DNA of 29,156 bases from Oehlia diaphana (lineage: Eukaryota > Glomeromycota > Glomeromycetes > Glomerales > Glomeraceae): contig QZLH01000300.1 in the NCBI GenBank assembly GCA_003833135.1, positions 13,710 to 42,865 of the forward strand, read 5' to 3'. The translations under genes and the position numbers were made by a program. The notes beneath the pieces are model-generated. The model had not been told where the DNA came from and did no database searches. It was given only the letters and a program-made list of their open reading frames with translations. Of the stretch, positions 1 through 13,287 are shown piece by piece; position 1 is the first letter of the stretch, and every line of letters begins with the position of its first letter.

Positions 1-501
1 TGCATTAAAATTCTCTGTGGGAAAATTTTTTTATCGAAATAAATCGAAATTTGCAACGTAATATAAATCGGAAATTTGTAACATTTCACAATGTATTTTA
101 ATTTTACGATTTTAATTATATATATTTATTTTTTTTAGTAATACGAATTTTTTAGTATTTTATTGATGATCATGTGATTATTATGCTTCGGACGCTCCAA
201 CGGTTCCCGTTTTCTAGCTATATTGAATAACTAGAGTAAGTGGCGTAGCAGGAAATCTTCAGGTTTCTTTGCCATTCAAGTCTTTAGGTCGAGCCACAAA
301 ACCAGTGCTGGGGCACAGGTGATCTTTAGGTTTGCCTAATGCTTCAAGTCTTTAGGTCGAGCACCATTCGGGCACAGTTTATCTTTAGGTTTAGCTGATG
401 TTTGAATGGGATGGAAAAATTAGATTTGGTTTAAATCTATTAGTCAGAACATTACTAATTCCTCACTCTTGTTAAGGATCCGATAATAAAATAGCAAAGA
501 A
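1..501. other. AT-rich spacer with no gene
   Basis: No supportable coding region is seen. The left 200 bases are plain AT-rich sequence. The right part (about 250-405) is less AT-rich and contains a repeated block, annotated separately. This stretch may hold the promoter of the small reading frame at 502, but I see no convincing TATA or other core element. Confidence 0.5.
251..405. repeat. degenerate tandem repeat with five CTTTAGGT-type cores
   Basis: The 9-mer TCTTTAGGT occurs exactly at 281, 323, 349 and 382, with a one-base variant (TCTTCAGGT) at 256. The larger unit at about 276-343 starts TTCAAGTCTTTAGGTCGAGC and is repeated at about 343-401; both copies also contain GGGCACAG and an ATCTTTAGGTTT segment. 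This looks like a roughly 60-67 bp unit present about 2.5 times. It could be a diverged minisatellite, a mobile-element fragment or repeated regulatory sites. I do not recognise it. Confidence 0.6.
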
Positions 502-1076
502 ATGGGAGAGAGAACGCTCTCGTGTGCTCCATATCCATCAGCCGATAATGTAGATGGAACGATCAATGGGGCCGTTAACAGCGGAACAATTGGGACAGTC
601 GGAAATATAAATGGGTTCGTTGCTGGACCATCCGAACCATTTGAATCAAAAAAAATCGGGAAAAGTTACAGATTCATTTTGTTAGCTAGTGAGAATCAGC
701 AGAAATAACTAATGTTTTAATTGCAATTTTATCTTATTGTTATCCCTTATATTTTTGTAGGATTTTAATAACGAGATTAACAACTTCTTCCAAAGTCCTT
801 CAAAACAAAAATCAACAAATCCGGTTAAGAAATGGCAGAGATCAGAAATAATAAGAAATGAACAAGGCATTTCCAACAAGAAGAAGGACAAGGTATGGTC
901 TTCACATTGAAGCGAATTGTTTAGTTATCATTATTTTTTTGACTATTCATAACAATCAAGTCTGGATAATTGCTAATTGATGAGATTCTTTTTTTAGGCA
1001 GAACAGGAATCCATTCCTACATCTGAGGAAGGATTTGGATTATGTACCTACGTCTGAGGAAGATGATTTGGATTAG
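502..1076 (+). CDS. uncharacterised small gene or gene fragment, probably three exons
   Basis: I do not recognise this product. An ATG at 502 opens 68 codons rich in Gly, Thr, Asn and Val (for example NGAVNSGTIGTVGN). A second open block at 761-892 follows a good acceptor (TTTTGTAG) and ends at a GTATGG donor; it is Lys/Asn/Gln-rich and polar. A third block starts at 998 after TTTTTTTAG and ends at TGA 1055-1057, or in another frame at TAG 1074-1076. Exons 2 and 3 join cleanly in phase 0. I could not find a convincing in-phase donor joining exon 1 to exon 2, so exon 1 may not belong. The last exon has a repeated PTSEE-coding module with a 2-nt length difference between copies, so it may be decaying. 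No membrane segment or known motif is visible. Confidence 0.35.
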
Positions 1077-1370
1077 AATATATTACGTTCGATATAGTTT
1101 TTCCATGGTCTTGTGATACAAAATAAAGAAGTTTAACAATCCGATCATTTTGTTGATCATTGCAAATTAAATTAGGCAAGAATTAAAATATAATATACAA
1201 TTTTAACCGATTAATATTCACTTTAAAAACACAAGAAAAGAAAAGAGAATTAAAAAATCCGTGGACTGTATAAATTTGAGTGAAAATATAGTAATGATAA
1301 TAATAAAAATAATTATTATTGAGGCATATTTGCATAAATAGATCAAAGTAAAATATCAATCATACAAACT

Positions 1371-3320
<1,950 letters not shown>

Positions 3321-3410
3321 TTTTTTTTCTTTCAAGGCGATTAGACGATTGAGTCAAATCAGTGTTATTTGGCCTTACGTTATATACAAATCAATTATCA
3401 ATCAATGCTT

Positions 3411-3850
3411 GATCACGTGACATGATTTGTGCGACGTAATAATATGATATCAATGCATGGTGCTAGGTTGATGGCGCAGTGTGGCGCAGCGTTATTCCTA
3501 AATTCCTGCACTAGATGTATTTTCGAGAATATACAGGGGGTTTAGAAGGCCATATTCGAGTTATTTAATTAAAACTGTTTTTTCGATAAATCCAATTTTG
3601 GAAATGATCGGCAAAGTGCGATAAAATCGGTTGTTATATACTAAAGTCAAAATCTACTTCTAAAACCTCCTTTCATTTATAAGTGAGTTTTGTAAAACAG
3701 ATGAAAATACATATAATGTGTAAATTTGAAAGCTTTAAATTGAAAATAAAATCTTTAACTTAAATTTTTTGAAATTACTGCGCCACGCTGCGACATCAAA
3801 CCTGGCAGACGTGCAACGATCGGTCACGTGACATAATTTGTGCGACGTAA
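3411..3850. promoter_or_regulatory. bidirectional spacer with duplicated TCACGTGA block
   Basis: The thiolase start (3320, minus) and the SNRNP27-like start (3905, plus) diverge from this spacer. A 29-nt block occurs twice in direct orientation, at 3411-3439 and 3822-3850, with 27 of 29 bases identical. Each copy holds the palindrome TCACGTGA followed by TTTGTGCGACGTAA. CACGTG is the classic E-box bound by bHLH factors such as Cbf1. The right copy is 55 bp upstream of the SNRNP27 ATG. A regulatory role is inference; the copies might instead be ends of, or a duplication linked to, the inverted-repeat element between them. Confidence 0.5.
3454..3815. mobile_element. small inverted-repeat (MITE-like) element
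   Basis: Imperfect terminal inverted repeats are seen at 3462-3489 and 3778-3806: GCTAGGTTGATGGCGCAG on the left corresponds to GCCAGGTTTGATGTCGCAG on the reverse complement of the right, then both continue into GTGGCGCAG. Weaker pairing extends outward to TGCA at both ends. The roughly 290-bp interior has no reading frame. No clear target duplication was found directly at the ends. A short non-coding element with inverted ends fits a MITE; the superfamily is unknown. Confidence 0.55.
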
Positions 3851-3904
3851 AAAATAAAATATTAAGAAACAACCATCAGCTTTCTTCTTGAATAAAGAAA
3901 AAAA

Positions 3905-5213
3905 ATGCCACGTAGTCCTAGTCCATCCCGTACAGACTATTCACGTAGACATCATTCACGTTCAGATTATAGGGATAGAGAGTCGCATTATCGTGATAGG
4001 GATTACCATCTGGATGGATATCGTGACCTTGATAGACCTCCGGAAGATTATCACGATCGTCGCAGATCCCGGTCGCCGTTGGGAAGAGACAGAGACAGAG
4101 AAAGAGACAAGTACGATCGTCGAGAAAGGAGATCCAGATCACCATATGGGAGGGATAGGGATAGGATTAGAGATCGTGATCGAAGAGATCGCCGTAGAAC
4201 GCCAGAAAGAAGTGCTCGACACCGTTCTAGATCACGTTCTCCTATAAGCAAAAGAGGTAAGTTTTGTTGATTCACTAACAGATGACCTATAAATAAAATC
4301 CTCAATATAGGGTTGACTCCCAGTTTATATAGATGAAATAAAATGGTGAGTTACTATAATTCTGGGGGGCAACTCTATATTGTAACAAGAAGCAGCTACG
4401 AAGTATATAAACATTGAATCGGATCAGGTACGCGTCCAGAGTTATTTTGTGCAAGATGATAATTTAATTCGTGGTATTTCACGTTTATTTCCTTATTCCC
4501 TGTACTAATTTAGATCGTGGTGTAAGTCCCCGTAATTCTGAACGAAAAGGTAAATATTTTTAATATTTATAAGTATTTCCTTCAAATTCTCTAACTCATT
4601 TGTGAATTATTATCTAGATGATAGACATGATCGGGATCGAAAGGTTAGATCACGTTCGCGTTCGCCAAGGTATGTTCAATTGTAATTTAATTTCTTTTGA
4701 ACTGTTTTAGTCTATTCTCTCACATTATATTAATTCAATATAGGAAAGAGGATTTAAGTAACGTACCAGGTCCGTATTTAACTTTCGGTTTTCTTTTGAT
4801 TAGAGATTTTAGGGTTGAGAATTAATTATTGATTACGTAATTTAGAATCGACAAATAGCTCTATAATGAATATAGACCCAGACGAAGATCCCGAACAAGC
4901 ATTAATGAAAGCTATGGGAATATCAGGATTTAACACTACTAAAGTAACTATTTCGAAATTTTGATTTATTGAATTAATATTTTTTATATTACAATTCCCT
5001 AATTTAAATTTCTATTTTAATTAGGGCAAAAAAGTTGTGGGTAATGACGCTGCCGCGGTTAGCATTAAAAAACAAAGACAATATCGTCAATACATGAATC
5101 GACGTGGAGGATTTAATAGGTGAGTAGTAATTTTTTTATTTTATGATTTTATTTGAGAATTTTTGATAATTAAAATATCCCTTTCCCCTAGACCTTTGGA
5201 CAAGATTCAATAA
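3905..5213 (+). CDS. SNRNP27: U4/U6.U5 tri-snRNP 27 kDa protein (SNRNP27 family, RS-rich)
   Basis: A spliceosomal tri-snRNP protein of the SNRNP27 (DUF1777) family. Inferred exons: 3905-4256, 4514-4549, 4618-4669, 4744-4769, 4846-4943, 5025-5119, 5192-5213, giving 681 nt or 226 residues. The N-terminal 120 residues are dominated by RS, RD and RE dipeptides. The C-terminus is the conserved part: an ALMKAMGISGFNTTKGKKV segment, then YRQYMNRRGGFNRPLDKIQ, close to the human ending GGFNRPLDFIA. The acceptor at 5191 restores exactly the RPLD ending. Intron 1 (257 bp) is much longer than the others and may hide an optional exon. For intron 4 the chosen donor is GTCCGT at 4770; GTAACG at 4758 is in the same phase and would remove four residues. 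AATAAA (5209-5214) overlaps the TAA stop and may be the poly(A) signal. Confidence 0.9.
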
Positions 5214-5423
5214 ATAAAGTTTGGTTTAATTGTATTTTTTATTCGTTTGAAAGAATGATTCGTACTTAAGTTCATTATAAAATTAAGATACGTTATTGCT
5301 TTTTATTTAATTAATTAAAATATTTACAGTTATTATAATAAGTCATGTTAATGGGAATAAATAAAGTAATAAACAAATAATGAATATAAAAAGTTTATAA
5401 TAAAATGATGAATCATTCTCTTT

Positions 5424-6967
5424 TTACGGTAATTCTTCTTTCTCTCGTACTTTTTCAACGATCTGTCTTAATAACGTCGTTACTTTAACAATGTTTTTCT
5501 TATATTTTGCAGACACCGGTACAATAACAATTTCTTGTTCTTTTTCTTTAAGCATTGTTTCAAAAATTGGAAGATTTTTTTTAGCTTTCTCAGTTATATC
5601 TGCTTTATTTGCAACAATTAAAGATGGTCGTCTTGTAAGTCCCGAACGATATTTTTCCAATTCGGTTTGTAAACTATTCCAATCTTCCCATGGTTTATTT
5701 TTTGATAAATCAATGACATAAACCAAAACTTTAGAACGTTCTATATGCCTCAGAAAGGAATGCCCTAATCCAACATTTTTATGAGCACCTTGGATTAATC
5801 CTGGAATATCGGCAATAGTTAGTTGAAATCTATCTGAATAATCTATTGTGCCAATATAAGGATTGAGAGTTGTAAAAGGGTAAGGTGCAATCTTTGGATG
5901 AGCATTAGAAACAGCTGTAAGGAAAGTACTTTTTCCTGCATTCGGCAGACCAACTAACCCAGCATCAGCTATCGTTTTTAATTCTAGTTCAAGGTATCTT
6001 ATACGTCCCTCTTCTCCCTTTGTTGCATATTTTGGAGAACGATTTGCATTTGTTAAAAAATGTGGATTCCCTTTTCCACCCGAGCCTCCTTGTGCGACTA
6101 CGTATTGAGCGTCTGGTATAGAAAGATCCAAATTAAGTTTTTCTTCTGTTTTAAAAGGTCTATTATATCTTTCTTCTTCCTCCATCATTTTCTCAGCTTC
6201 GAGAAAGAATGAATTTAGAGTATTTTTTTCATCATATCGAGGATAATGAATCCAAGTTTTAGCTCTCTTTTTTGCAAGCTTAGTTTCTTCGTCAAGATTT
6301 TCATTATTGTTCATTCGTCCTTCATAATCAACTTTTTCTAATTGATTTTTATTTGGTTGTGGAACAACTTCTCTAACGATGGTTCCTAAAGGAACTGGTA
6401 TTATTAAATTCTTACCAGCCGAACCGTGTTGCATATGTCCCTTCCCATTTTGACCTCTACTTGCATTAATAGTCCTGAGAACTGAATGCAAGGAAGAATG
6501 ATTTGGTGACGCAACGAATATGACGTTTCCTCCTCGCCCTCCATTACCACCTGAAGGCGGTACTTTTGATTCAAATTTTCCTCGATTAAATGCAACACAC
6601 CCATCACCACCGGTACCTCCTTTAACCACAACACGTATAAAGTCGGTAAATTGCCGTGTCTTAGATAGAAAGAAATGCGGGTTACAACAAAGTACATTAA
6701 ATAATGAAATTGAGATATTGACTACAAAACCTTATCTCTCAATTTGTACTGCATACTTTGAGATCTCACTCTTTCATTATTATTTAAGTCATCGTCTTTT
6801 TCACACTCTTTTATTATTGCTATGTCATGTTGACCAACTAGAAAAATCGGTTTCTCATCAGCATTATCGTTGATCGAAAAATTTCTAGAGTTATGAAATT
6901 GTATTCGTAAAAAAAGGTTGACAAAACAAACACGCTTTCTTAAAATATTCTGAACATGAGATTGCAT
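5424..6967 (-). CDS. MTG2: Obg-family GTPase, mitochondrial (Mtg2/GTPBP5-like)
   Basis: An Obg GTPase that by family acts in assembly of the mitochondrial large ribosomal subunit. Exons 6731-6967 and 5424-6659 give 490 residues, near yeast Mtg2 and longer than human GTPBP5. The Gly-rich Obg domain starts at about residue 85 (VVKGGTGGDGC, PPSGGNGGRGG, AQGGSGGKGN). G motifs: GLPNAGKST at about 316-324 (P-loop), DIPG 363-366, NKAD 430-433, VSAK 461-464. A charged stretch at about 181-264 interrupts the Obg domain. The Met at 6967 opens a basic N-terminus (LRKRVCF, LFLRIQFHNSRNFS), consistent with a mitochondrial presequence. The donor of the single intron is uncertain: GTTTTG at 6730 restores the frame; GTGAGA about 40 nt upstream is also in phase 0 and is a better donor. 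The gene converges with SNRNP27 across 210 bp. Confidence 0.92.
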
Positions 6968-7214
6968 TTTCCTTTGACAGTTTCAACATTAGTGATACAA
7001 CATATTTAAAAAAAGTTCAATTGTAAAAAACAATGATCTTCTCAACCAATCAGAATTGAATACATTTCCAACAGCCGCCGAGCTATCCGAAAATTTTTTT
7101 TTTTCAAAAGATTTCATCCAGATACGTGAGATTATTGGTGTAGATCGTGACCGGCTGTTTGATTAAGTTAGTCAGTAATAAATAACCAACTTCTAGCCAG
7201 AAATCTAACGCAAA
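6968..7214. promoter_or_regulatory. 247-bp bidirectional promoter spacer (Obg GTPase / alpha-COP)
   Basis: The two start codons diverge from this short spacer, so both promoters must lie here or overlap the genes. A CCAATCAG box (around 7047, AACCAATCAG) is the only recognisable element, matching the CCAAT site of the HAP/NF-Y complex. A run of T/A around 7090-7100 may help exclude nucleosomes. Function is inferred from position only. Confidence 0.45.
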
Positions 7215-10200
7215 ATGCAAATGTTAACAAAGGTAAATATTCGAATAGGACTTTTCCCGATCTGTGATTTGTTCCATAATTTCGTTCAAATTCCTCTAAT
7301 TTCATATTCTATTAGTTCGAATCAAAAAGTAATCGTGTCAAAGGGATTGCATTTCACCCTAAACGTCCCTGGATTCTTGCTTCCCTTCACAACGGCTGTA
7401 TACAATTATGGGATTATCGTATGGGCACCCTTTTGGAACGTTTTGATGAACATGATGGTACGTTTAAGTTCCTGATTAGGTTATTATCATGTCAATTTGA
7501 TTAATTAATTTTTATCATTAGGCCCTGTTCGCGGAATTGCGTTCCATCCAACACAGCCACTATTTGTATCAGGCGGTGATGATTATAAGATTAAAGTTTG
7601 GAATTACAAAACTCGTAAATGCTTATTTACTTTAAACGGACATTTGGATTATGTTCGAACGGTTTTCTTTCATCACGAGTACCCTTGGATTCTTAGTGCT
7701 TCCGATGATCAAACAATTCGAATTTGGAATTGGCAGTCAAGAAATTGCATTGCGATTTTGACTGGTCATAATCATTATGTTATGTGTGCGCAATTTCATC
7801 CAAAAGAAGACTTAGTAGTATCTGCATCTTTGGATCAAACTGTGAGAATATGGGATATTTCAGGTATTACTTCTTTTTTGATTTTTAATATTCCAACGTA
7901 AAACTTTGAGTGATACTAATGGACAATTGGGGCTTCAGGTCTCAGGAAAAAGAATGCTGCACCTAGTTCTATGGCTCTCGAAGATAGTTTGCATAGATCA
8001 GCTGCAACCCAAGCTGATATTTTTGGTAGCACAGACGCAATTGTTAAATATGTTTTAGAAGGGCACGACCGTGGTGTCAATTGGGCGACTTTCCATCCCA
8101 CCCTTCCCTTAATTGTGTCAGCTGGAGATGATCGGCAAATAAAATTATGGCGAATGAATGGTATTGTAATTTTGTTATTTTTATAATATCCTCATCTACG
8201 AGATTATTAACAATACATCAATATATAGAATCTAAGGCATGGGAAGTGGATACATGCCGTGGGCATTTTAATAACGTATCTGCTGCTCTTTTTCATCCAA
8301 GACAAGAGTTAATTATTTCTGATGCTGAAGATAAAACAATTCGAGTTTGGGACATGTCAAAGAGAACACTCGTTCAAACTTTTAGGCGCGAACATGATAG
8401 ATTCTGGGTTTTGACAGCTCATCCTGAATTAAATCTTTTTGCAGCTGGTGAGAACACATTATCTGATATATTTTATATTTATAATGATTATAAAATATTT
8501 AATTTATATATTCCATATAAAGGTCACGACAATGGTCTTATTGTGTTCAAGCTTGAGAGGGAACGTCCAGCATATGCGGTTCATCAAAATAATTTATTTT
8601 ATATTAAAGACAAGTACTTGCGTGTTTTCGATTTCGCCAACGCTTCAGATGTATCGGTGCTTTCAGTACGAAAAATTGGTGGTCAATATGTTCATCCACG
8701 ATCTTTATCGTATAATCCTGCCGAACGTGCTGTTATAATAACAACGGTCAGTTATGAGTCATCTTAATGAATTTGAATTCGAAAAGATTAACAAATAAAC
8801 TACTTCGTGTTTCAGCCTACGGACGGTGGTACGTTCGATTTATTTCATTTGCCCAAAGATTTTAGCGGCGAACCACGAGAAGTCTCAACGGACGGTAAAC
8901 GTGGTGCCGGTAATTCAGCAATATTCATAGCTAGAAATCGATTTGCAGTACTTGATAAGACACGTCAAGTATTTATTTTACATATTTTTAATATTAATGG
9001 CGTATTTTAATTTCAATTTATTAATCTTTTACTTTTAATTATTTAGCAAATTGAAATTCGTGACTTATCAAATACTACGACCAAATCAGTTAAACCTCCA
9101 GCAACTGTTAATGAGATATTTAGTGCTGGTAGTAGCAACCTTTTACTTCTTAGCACACCTACTTCGGTCATTCTATATGATATTCAACAACGTCAAACCG
9201 TTGCTGAAATTAATACACCTCCTGTCAAATATATTGTATGGTCTTCCGATCATAATCAAGTGGCTCTTCTAAGCAAGCATAGTATGTTCTTTAAAATGCG
9301 GGTTTTGATATTTTATTTGTTGCAATCATTCACTTTTCCTTTTTCAAAACTATAAATAGCGATAACCATTGCTAATAAGACATTAGAACAAAGCTGCTTA
9401 ATTCATGAGACAATTAGAATCAAAAGCGGTGCATGGGATGATGCGGGTATATTTGTATATTCTACTCTTAACCATATCAAATACGCTCTTCCACAAGGGT
9501 AAGAAAAATTCGAAATTATACATGAATTATGAACGATATATTTACATTTAATCTTATTTAGTGATAATGGTATTATCCGTACGCTTGATCAGCCAGTATA
9601 TTTAACCAAAGTTAAAGGCAAAAATGTTCATTGTCTTGATAGAGATAGTAAGACACGTATAATTAGCATAGATCCAACAGAATATCGCTTCAAACTTTCA
9701 CTAATAAAGCGCAATTACGACGAAGTACTGCAAATTATCCGTAACTCGAATTTGGTTGGACAAGCTATTATTGCATATTTACAAAAAAAAGGATATCCGG
9801 AGGTATATTAATTATATTTGTCTTTGTATTATATGGTAAACTATGAACTCATCTCAAAATATGTCAATTAGATCGCTTTGCATTTTGTAAGAGATGATAA
9901 AACTCGATTTGATCTTGCATTAGAATGTGGTAATATCGAAGTTGCATTGGAAACAGCAAAAGCAATGGACCGAGATGATTGTTGGAATAAATTAGGTGCA
10001 GAAGCATTACGTCAGGGCAATCATATGGTAAACGACTATCTTTTTATTTTTGATTATACGGATAAATTAATTTTTTTTTTTCTTTCTAGGTTGTTGAAAT
10101 GGCGTATCAAAGGGTTAAAAATTTTGATCGCCTTTCATTTTTATATTTGGTAACCGGTAATGTTGAGAAACTGAGGAAGATGTTAAAGATTGCAGAGTTA

Positions 10201-11978
10201 CGAAACGATAATATGTCAAGATTCCATAATTCACTTTTCTTAGGTGACGTTGAAGAACGTGTTCGTCTCTTGAAAGAAGTTGGTCAATGTATTAAGTCAT
10301 TGTATTTACTTTAACTGTCATAACTCAAAATAATAATTAATTTAGCTAATTTAACTTTTACGTTTAGTACCATTGGCGTACCTTACCGCTCGTAGTCACG
10401 GTCTTATGGAGGAAGCTGAATCAATTTTAGCTTCTACAGGTCTCACCACCGACGATATTTCGGATTTGCCTGCAACTGGACAATTACTTAAACCTCCCAT
10501 GCCAATTATTAGGCAACATGATTCTAATTGGCCATTATTAACTGTATCACGTTCATTCTTTGATAGTGCCTTCACTAATACTGATAGTAATCCGCTTGCT
10601 GCTCCTCTCGCATTAGCTGAAGGTATTGATGATATTGGAGGTGACTGGGGAGGTGATGACGATTTTGGACTTAATGTCGACGTTGAAAAAGTTGATGATC
10701 AACGAATAGGAGGAGAAGTCGTTGAAGAAGGATCTGGATGGGACATTGACGTTGATCTAAATGTTCAACTCGATAAAGAAATTGCCAAGGAACTTGCAAA
10801 TGGAGCACAAGGTGAATTTATACCTCCAACTTCAGGTACTAATGAATCTGAATTATGGGTACACAATTCTCCTTTAGCTGCTGATCATGTTGCTGCCGGA
10901 TCATTCGAAACTGCCATGCAGGTAAAAGATTTATTTTAATTTTTCTAATGAAATTTTTTTTAAGGGTGTATTAATATTATTCATATATTCTATATAAATA
11001 GCTTCTTAATAGACAAGTTGGCGCGGTTAATTTTGAACCATTAAAATCACACTTTTTGAAAACTTTCCAAGCAACTCGAACATACTTGCCTTGTAATGTT
11101 TCATTACCTCCTCTTGTATATCACATTAGACGTAATCCTGAAGAAACAGAAACTCGAAGAATGTTACCTGTTCTTCCATATAATTTTCAAGCAATCATCT
11201 CAGTACAGCTTCAAGAGGCGTATAGAACGACTACTGCTGCTAAATTCCAGGAAGCAACGATACAATTTAGAAACATTATTCATTCGATTTTATTAATTGC
11301 AGTATCAAAGAAATCAGAAATTGATGAGGTATTTACAATTCTTTATGAAAATAATTAGCAAGGAAATAATATAATATGATATCGAATTATAGGTACATCA
11401 ACTCATTGAAGTATGTCGTGAATACATTGTTGGTCTTTCGATGGAACAAACGCGTCGTAAATTTACATTGGACAGTCCAGAAAATACGAAGCGCGCTTTA
11501 GAATTAGCTGCGTACTTTACTCACTGCAGGCTGCAGCCAGCTCATTTGCAACTAAGTTTGCGATCGGCAATGACATTAAGTTTCAAGGCCAAAAACTGTT
11601 TAACAGCTTCGATGTTTGCTAGGCGGTTATTGGAATTGGCACCACCGCCACAAGTTGCCACTTCGGTACGTTCAATTTTACAAATTATTTGATTAACGTG
11701 TTTGACTGCTAATATTTATGTCATTTTACGTCTAGGCTCGTCAAATTCAGACAATCGCAGATAATACTCCAAGAGACGAAATTACTTTAGATTATGATCA
11801 ATACAACCCATTTGTAGTATGTGCTATATCATATACACCCATCTATAAGGGTAGTTCTTCGGTAGAATGTCCTTATTGTCATGCATCATATTTAACTGAA
11901 TATAAAGGAAAACTTTGTACCGTTTGTGATATATCACAAATCGGTGCCAATTCCACCGGTTTAAAGGTTTATGTGTAG
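7215..11978 (+). CDS. COPA/RET1: coatomer subunit alpha (alpha-COP)
   Basis: The large scaffold subunit of the COPI coat, which carries cargo from Golgi to ER and binds dilysine (KKxx) sorting signals. Inferred exons: 7215-7232, 7316-7457, 7522-7863, 7939-8160, 8229-8447, 8523-8746, 8816-8968, 9047-9281, 9360-9498, 9562-9802, 9872-10027, 10090-10288, 10368-10921, 11002-11328, 11393-11665, 11736-11978. They total 3687 nt or 1228 residues; human COPA is 1224. The N-terminal WD40 propeller is plain ([55 protein letters not shown]). Mid-protein helical repeats include [16 protein letters not shown] and [12 protein letters not shown]. An acidic linker lies around 10620-10800, and the C-terminal COPI domain contains [12 protein letters not shown]. 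The tail has CPYC and CTVC pairs that may bind zinc. The start exon encodes only MQMLTK, as is usual in this family. Confidence 0.97.
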
Positions 11979-13081
11979 ACTTGACTTATAGTAATGCAAT
12001 AATGCACTTCTCTAATATTTATACATTTATTACACTAAATTAAGTATACCTCAATATTTTAGTTTTAATATATACATGAGAAGAGGTTGGACTTTGATTT
12101 TATTTAAAAACCTCATATTTAATTACTTTTTAAAAATTTTAAAAAATGATCTTAAAATAATTCTTAATTTGAATAGAAAAAATTACTTATGATTATAAAA
12201 ATAAAACATTATGAATTTTTATGTAATCATGCCAAGCACAAAATTAATAATCGTAAGGCTCGATTTCCGGTTGTGGGAAAGGAAAGGAAAGGAGTAATGT
12301 TCGACAGCATCCACGGCTGCAAATACTATCTTTCTTCTACCATATGCATGTCGATCTTCACCGCATAATATATTTTTACAGTAAGGTGGTAGAAGAAAAT
12401 AGCACCTGATGGTACAAGAACGATACATTTGCGATAGGCAATATTATATTATATGCAGGAAAATACTTGATTATCAATTCTAAGGAGTTCAAAATCCGAC
12501 TTTAATATTAGACGGCCTTACGCTTTGTTGCTGTGTTGATTATTGCGCTGTTTTTCGCGCCGATTTTCTTCGCAAGTTGATTTAGACTTTCTTTATATCG
12601 TGTTGTTCTTTGTTTTTGTTACTTTTTTTTCTTTTTCTTGTTCAAACTTCTTTGCACGTGATCTTGTAATAGCACGTTTGTATTTTGCTCTTTCAGTAGA
12701 AACGATACCATTCTTTTGATCAATATCATTGTTATTTTTAATCGTAGTTTTACCTCTGCCCCTGTCACTGCCGCTCTTTACCCTGCCTCTACTTCCAGTA
12801 CCTTCTTTCTTGATAGTATCTACGTTTTGTTAATTTTAACGAGTTTTTTTTTTCTGAAATAAGCAAAATAAAGCCTAGGTTGAACCAATTTATTATTCTG
12901 AGAATCAACCGCAGTCTTTTTTCCTTATACGGACGCGTTTTATGTATACGAAATGACAAAACTAGGGTTTAATGAACTAAAAAAAATTCTGAAAACATGA
13001 CACGACATAGCATGACATTGTACAACAGCAAAAGTTATTTTTGAGTGCCAATAAAAAGATTTTCCGAAAAACTCTCTTTAC
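11979..13081. other. spacer between COPA and TyrRS with one possible decayed frame
   Basis: About 1.1 kb without a convincing gene. An inverted pair, TTCTTCTACCA near 12330 and TGGTAGAAGAA near 12385, could form an 11-bp stem with a roughly 45-nt loop. A 69-codon minus-strand open frame (12219-12428) has no recognisable motif and is probably chance. The basic minus-strand frame at about 12535-12830 is listed separately. The rest is AT-rich and featureless. Confidence 0.5.
12535..12830 (-). pseudogene. possible decayed coding fragment, basic and Lys/Arg-rich
   Basis: Read on the minus strand from about 12812, one frame gives about 80 open codons of strongly basic polar sequence (SRGRVKSGSDRGRGK, ERAKYKRAITRSRAKKFEQE). 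A stop follows, and the same frame then stays open for about 25 further codons (CEENRREKQRNNQH). There is no ATG at its head, although a TTTCAG acceptor lies upstream near 12856. The region is less AT-rich than its surroundings. It might be the remnant or an internal exon of a lost gene. I do not recognise the family, and chance cannot be excluded. Confidence 0.25.
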
Positions 13082-13287
13082 AACCATGGCGAAAAAAAGT
13101 GACTGGCACGTGACTGCATTTTATTCATCACAACTGTCACACCTACCGCGTTTCCACTTTTTATATTTATCTGAGGGACGTTTTTTTGTCACAAATTATT
13201 CGTCACTGATTATTTTCACGTGTTAGTGCATAATGCCGTAATGCGGGCCAAAAGTCACGTGCCAGTCACTTTTTTTTCGCCATGGTT
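13082..13287. mobile_element. 206-bp MITE-like element with 34/35-bp terminal inverted repeats
   Basis: The left arm 13082-13115 starts AACCATGGCGAAAAAAAG and runs through TGACTGGCACGTGACT. The right arm 13253-13287 is its exact reverse complement except for one extra T in the homopolymer. Each arm contains a CACGTG core. The interior has no gene; the open frame that begins near the left arm is not credible. AACTCT-type sequence flanks both arms more loosely, so the true ends could be slightly outside. No target duplication could be fixed. Confidence 0.7.

Noticed and set aside
4051..4305. Overlapping open frames on both strands in the SNRNP27 first exon
   Set aside because: They are by-products of the RS/RD-coding repeat; only the 3905 frame joins the conserved C-terminal exons.
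12219..12428. 69-codon minus-strand open frame as a gene
   Set aside because: No recognisable domain, no splice partners and overlap with a local inverted repeat; length is compatible with chance.
13041..13226. 61-codon plus-strand open frame
   Set aside because: It lies across the inverted-repeat mini-element and shows no conserved motif.
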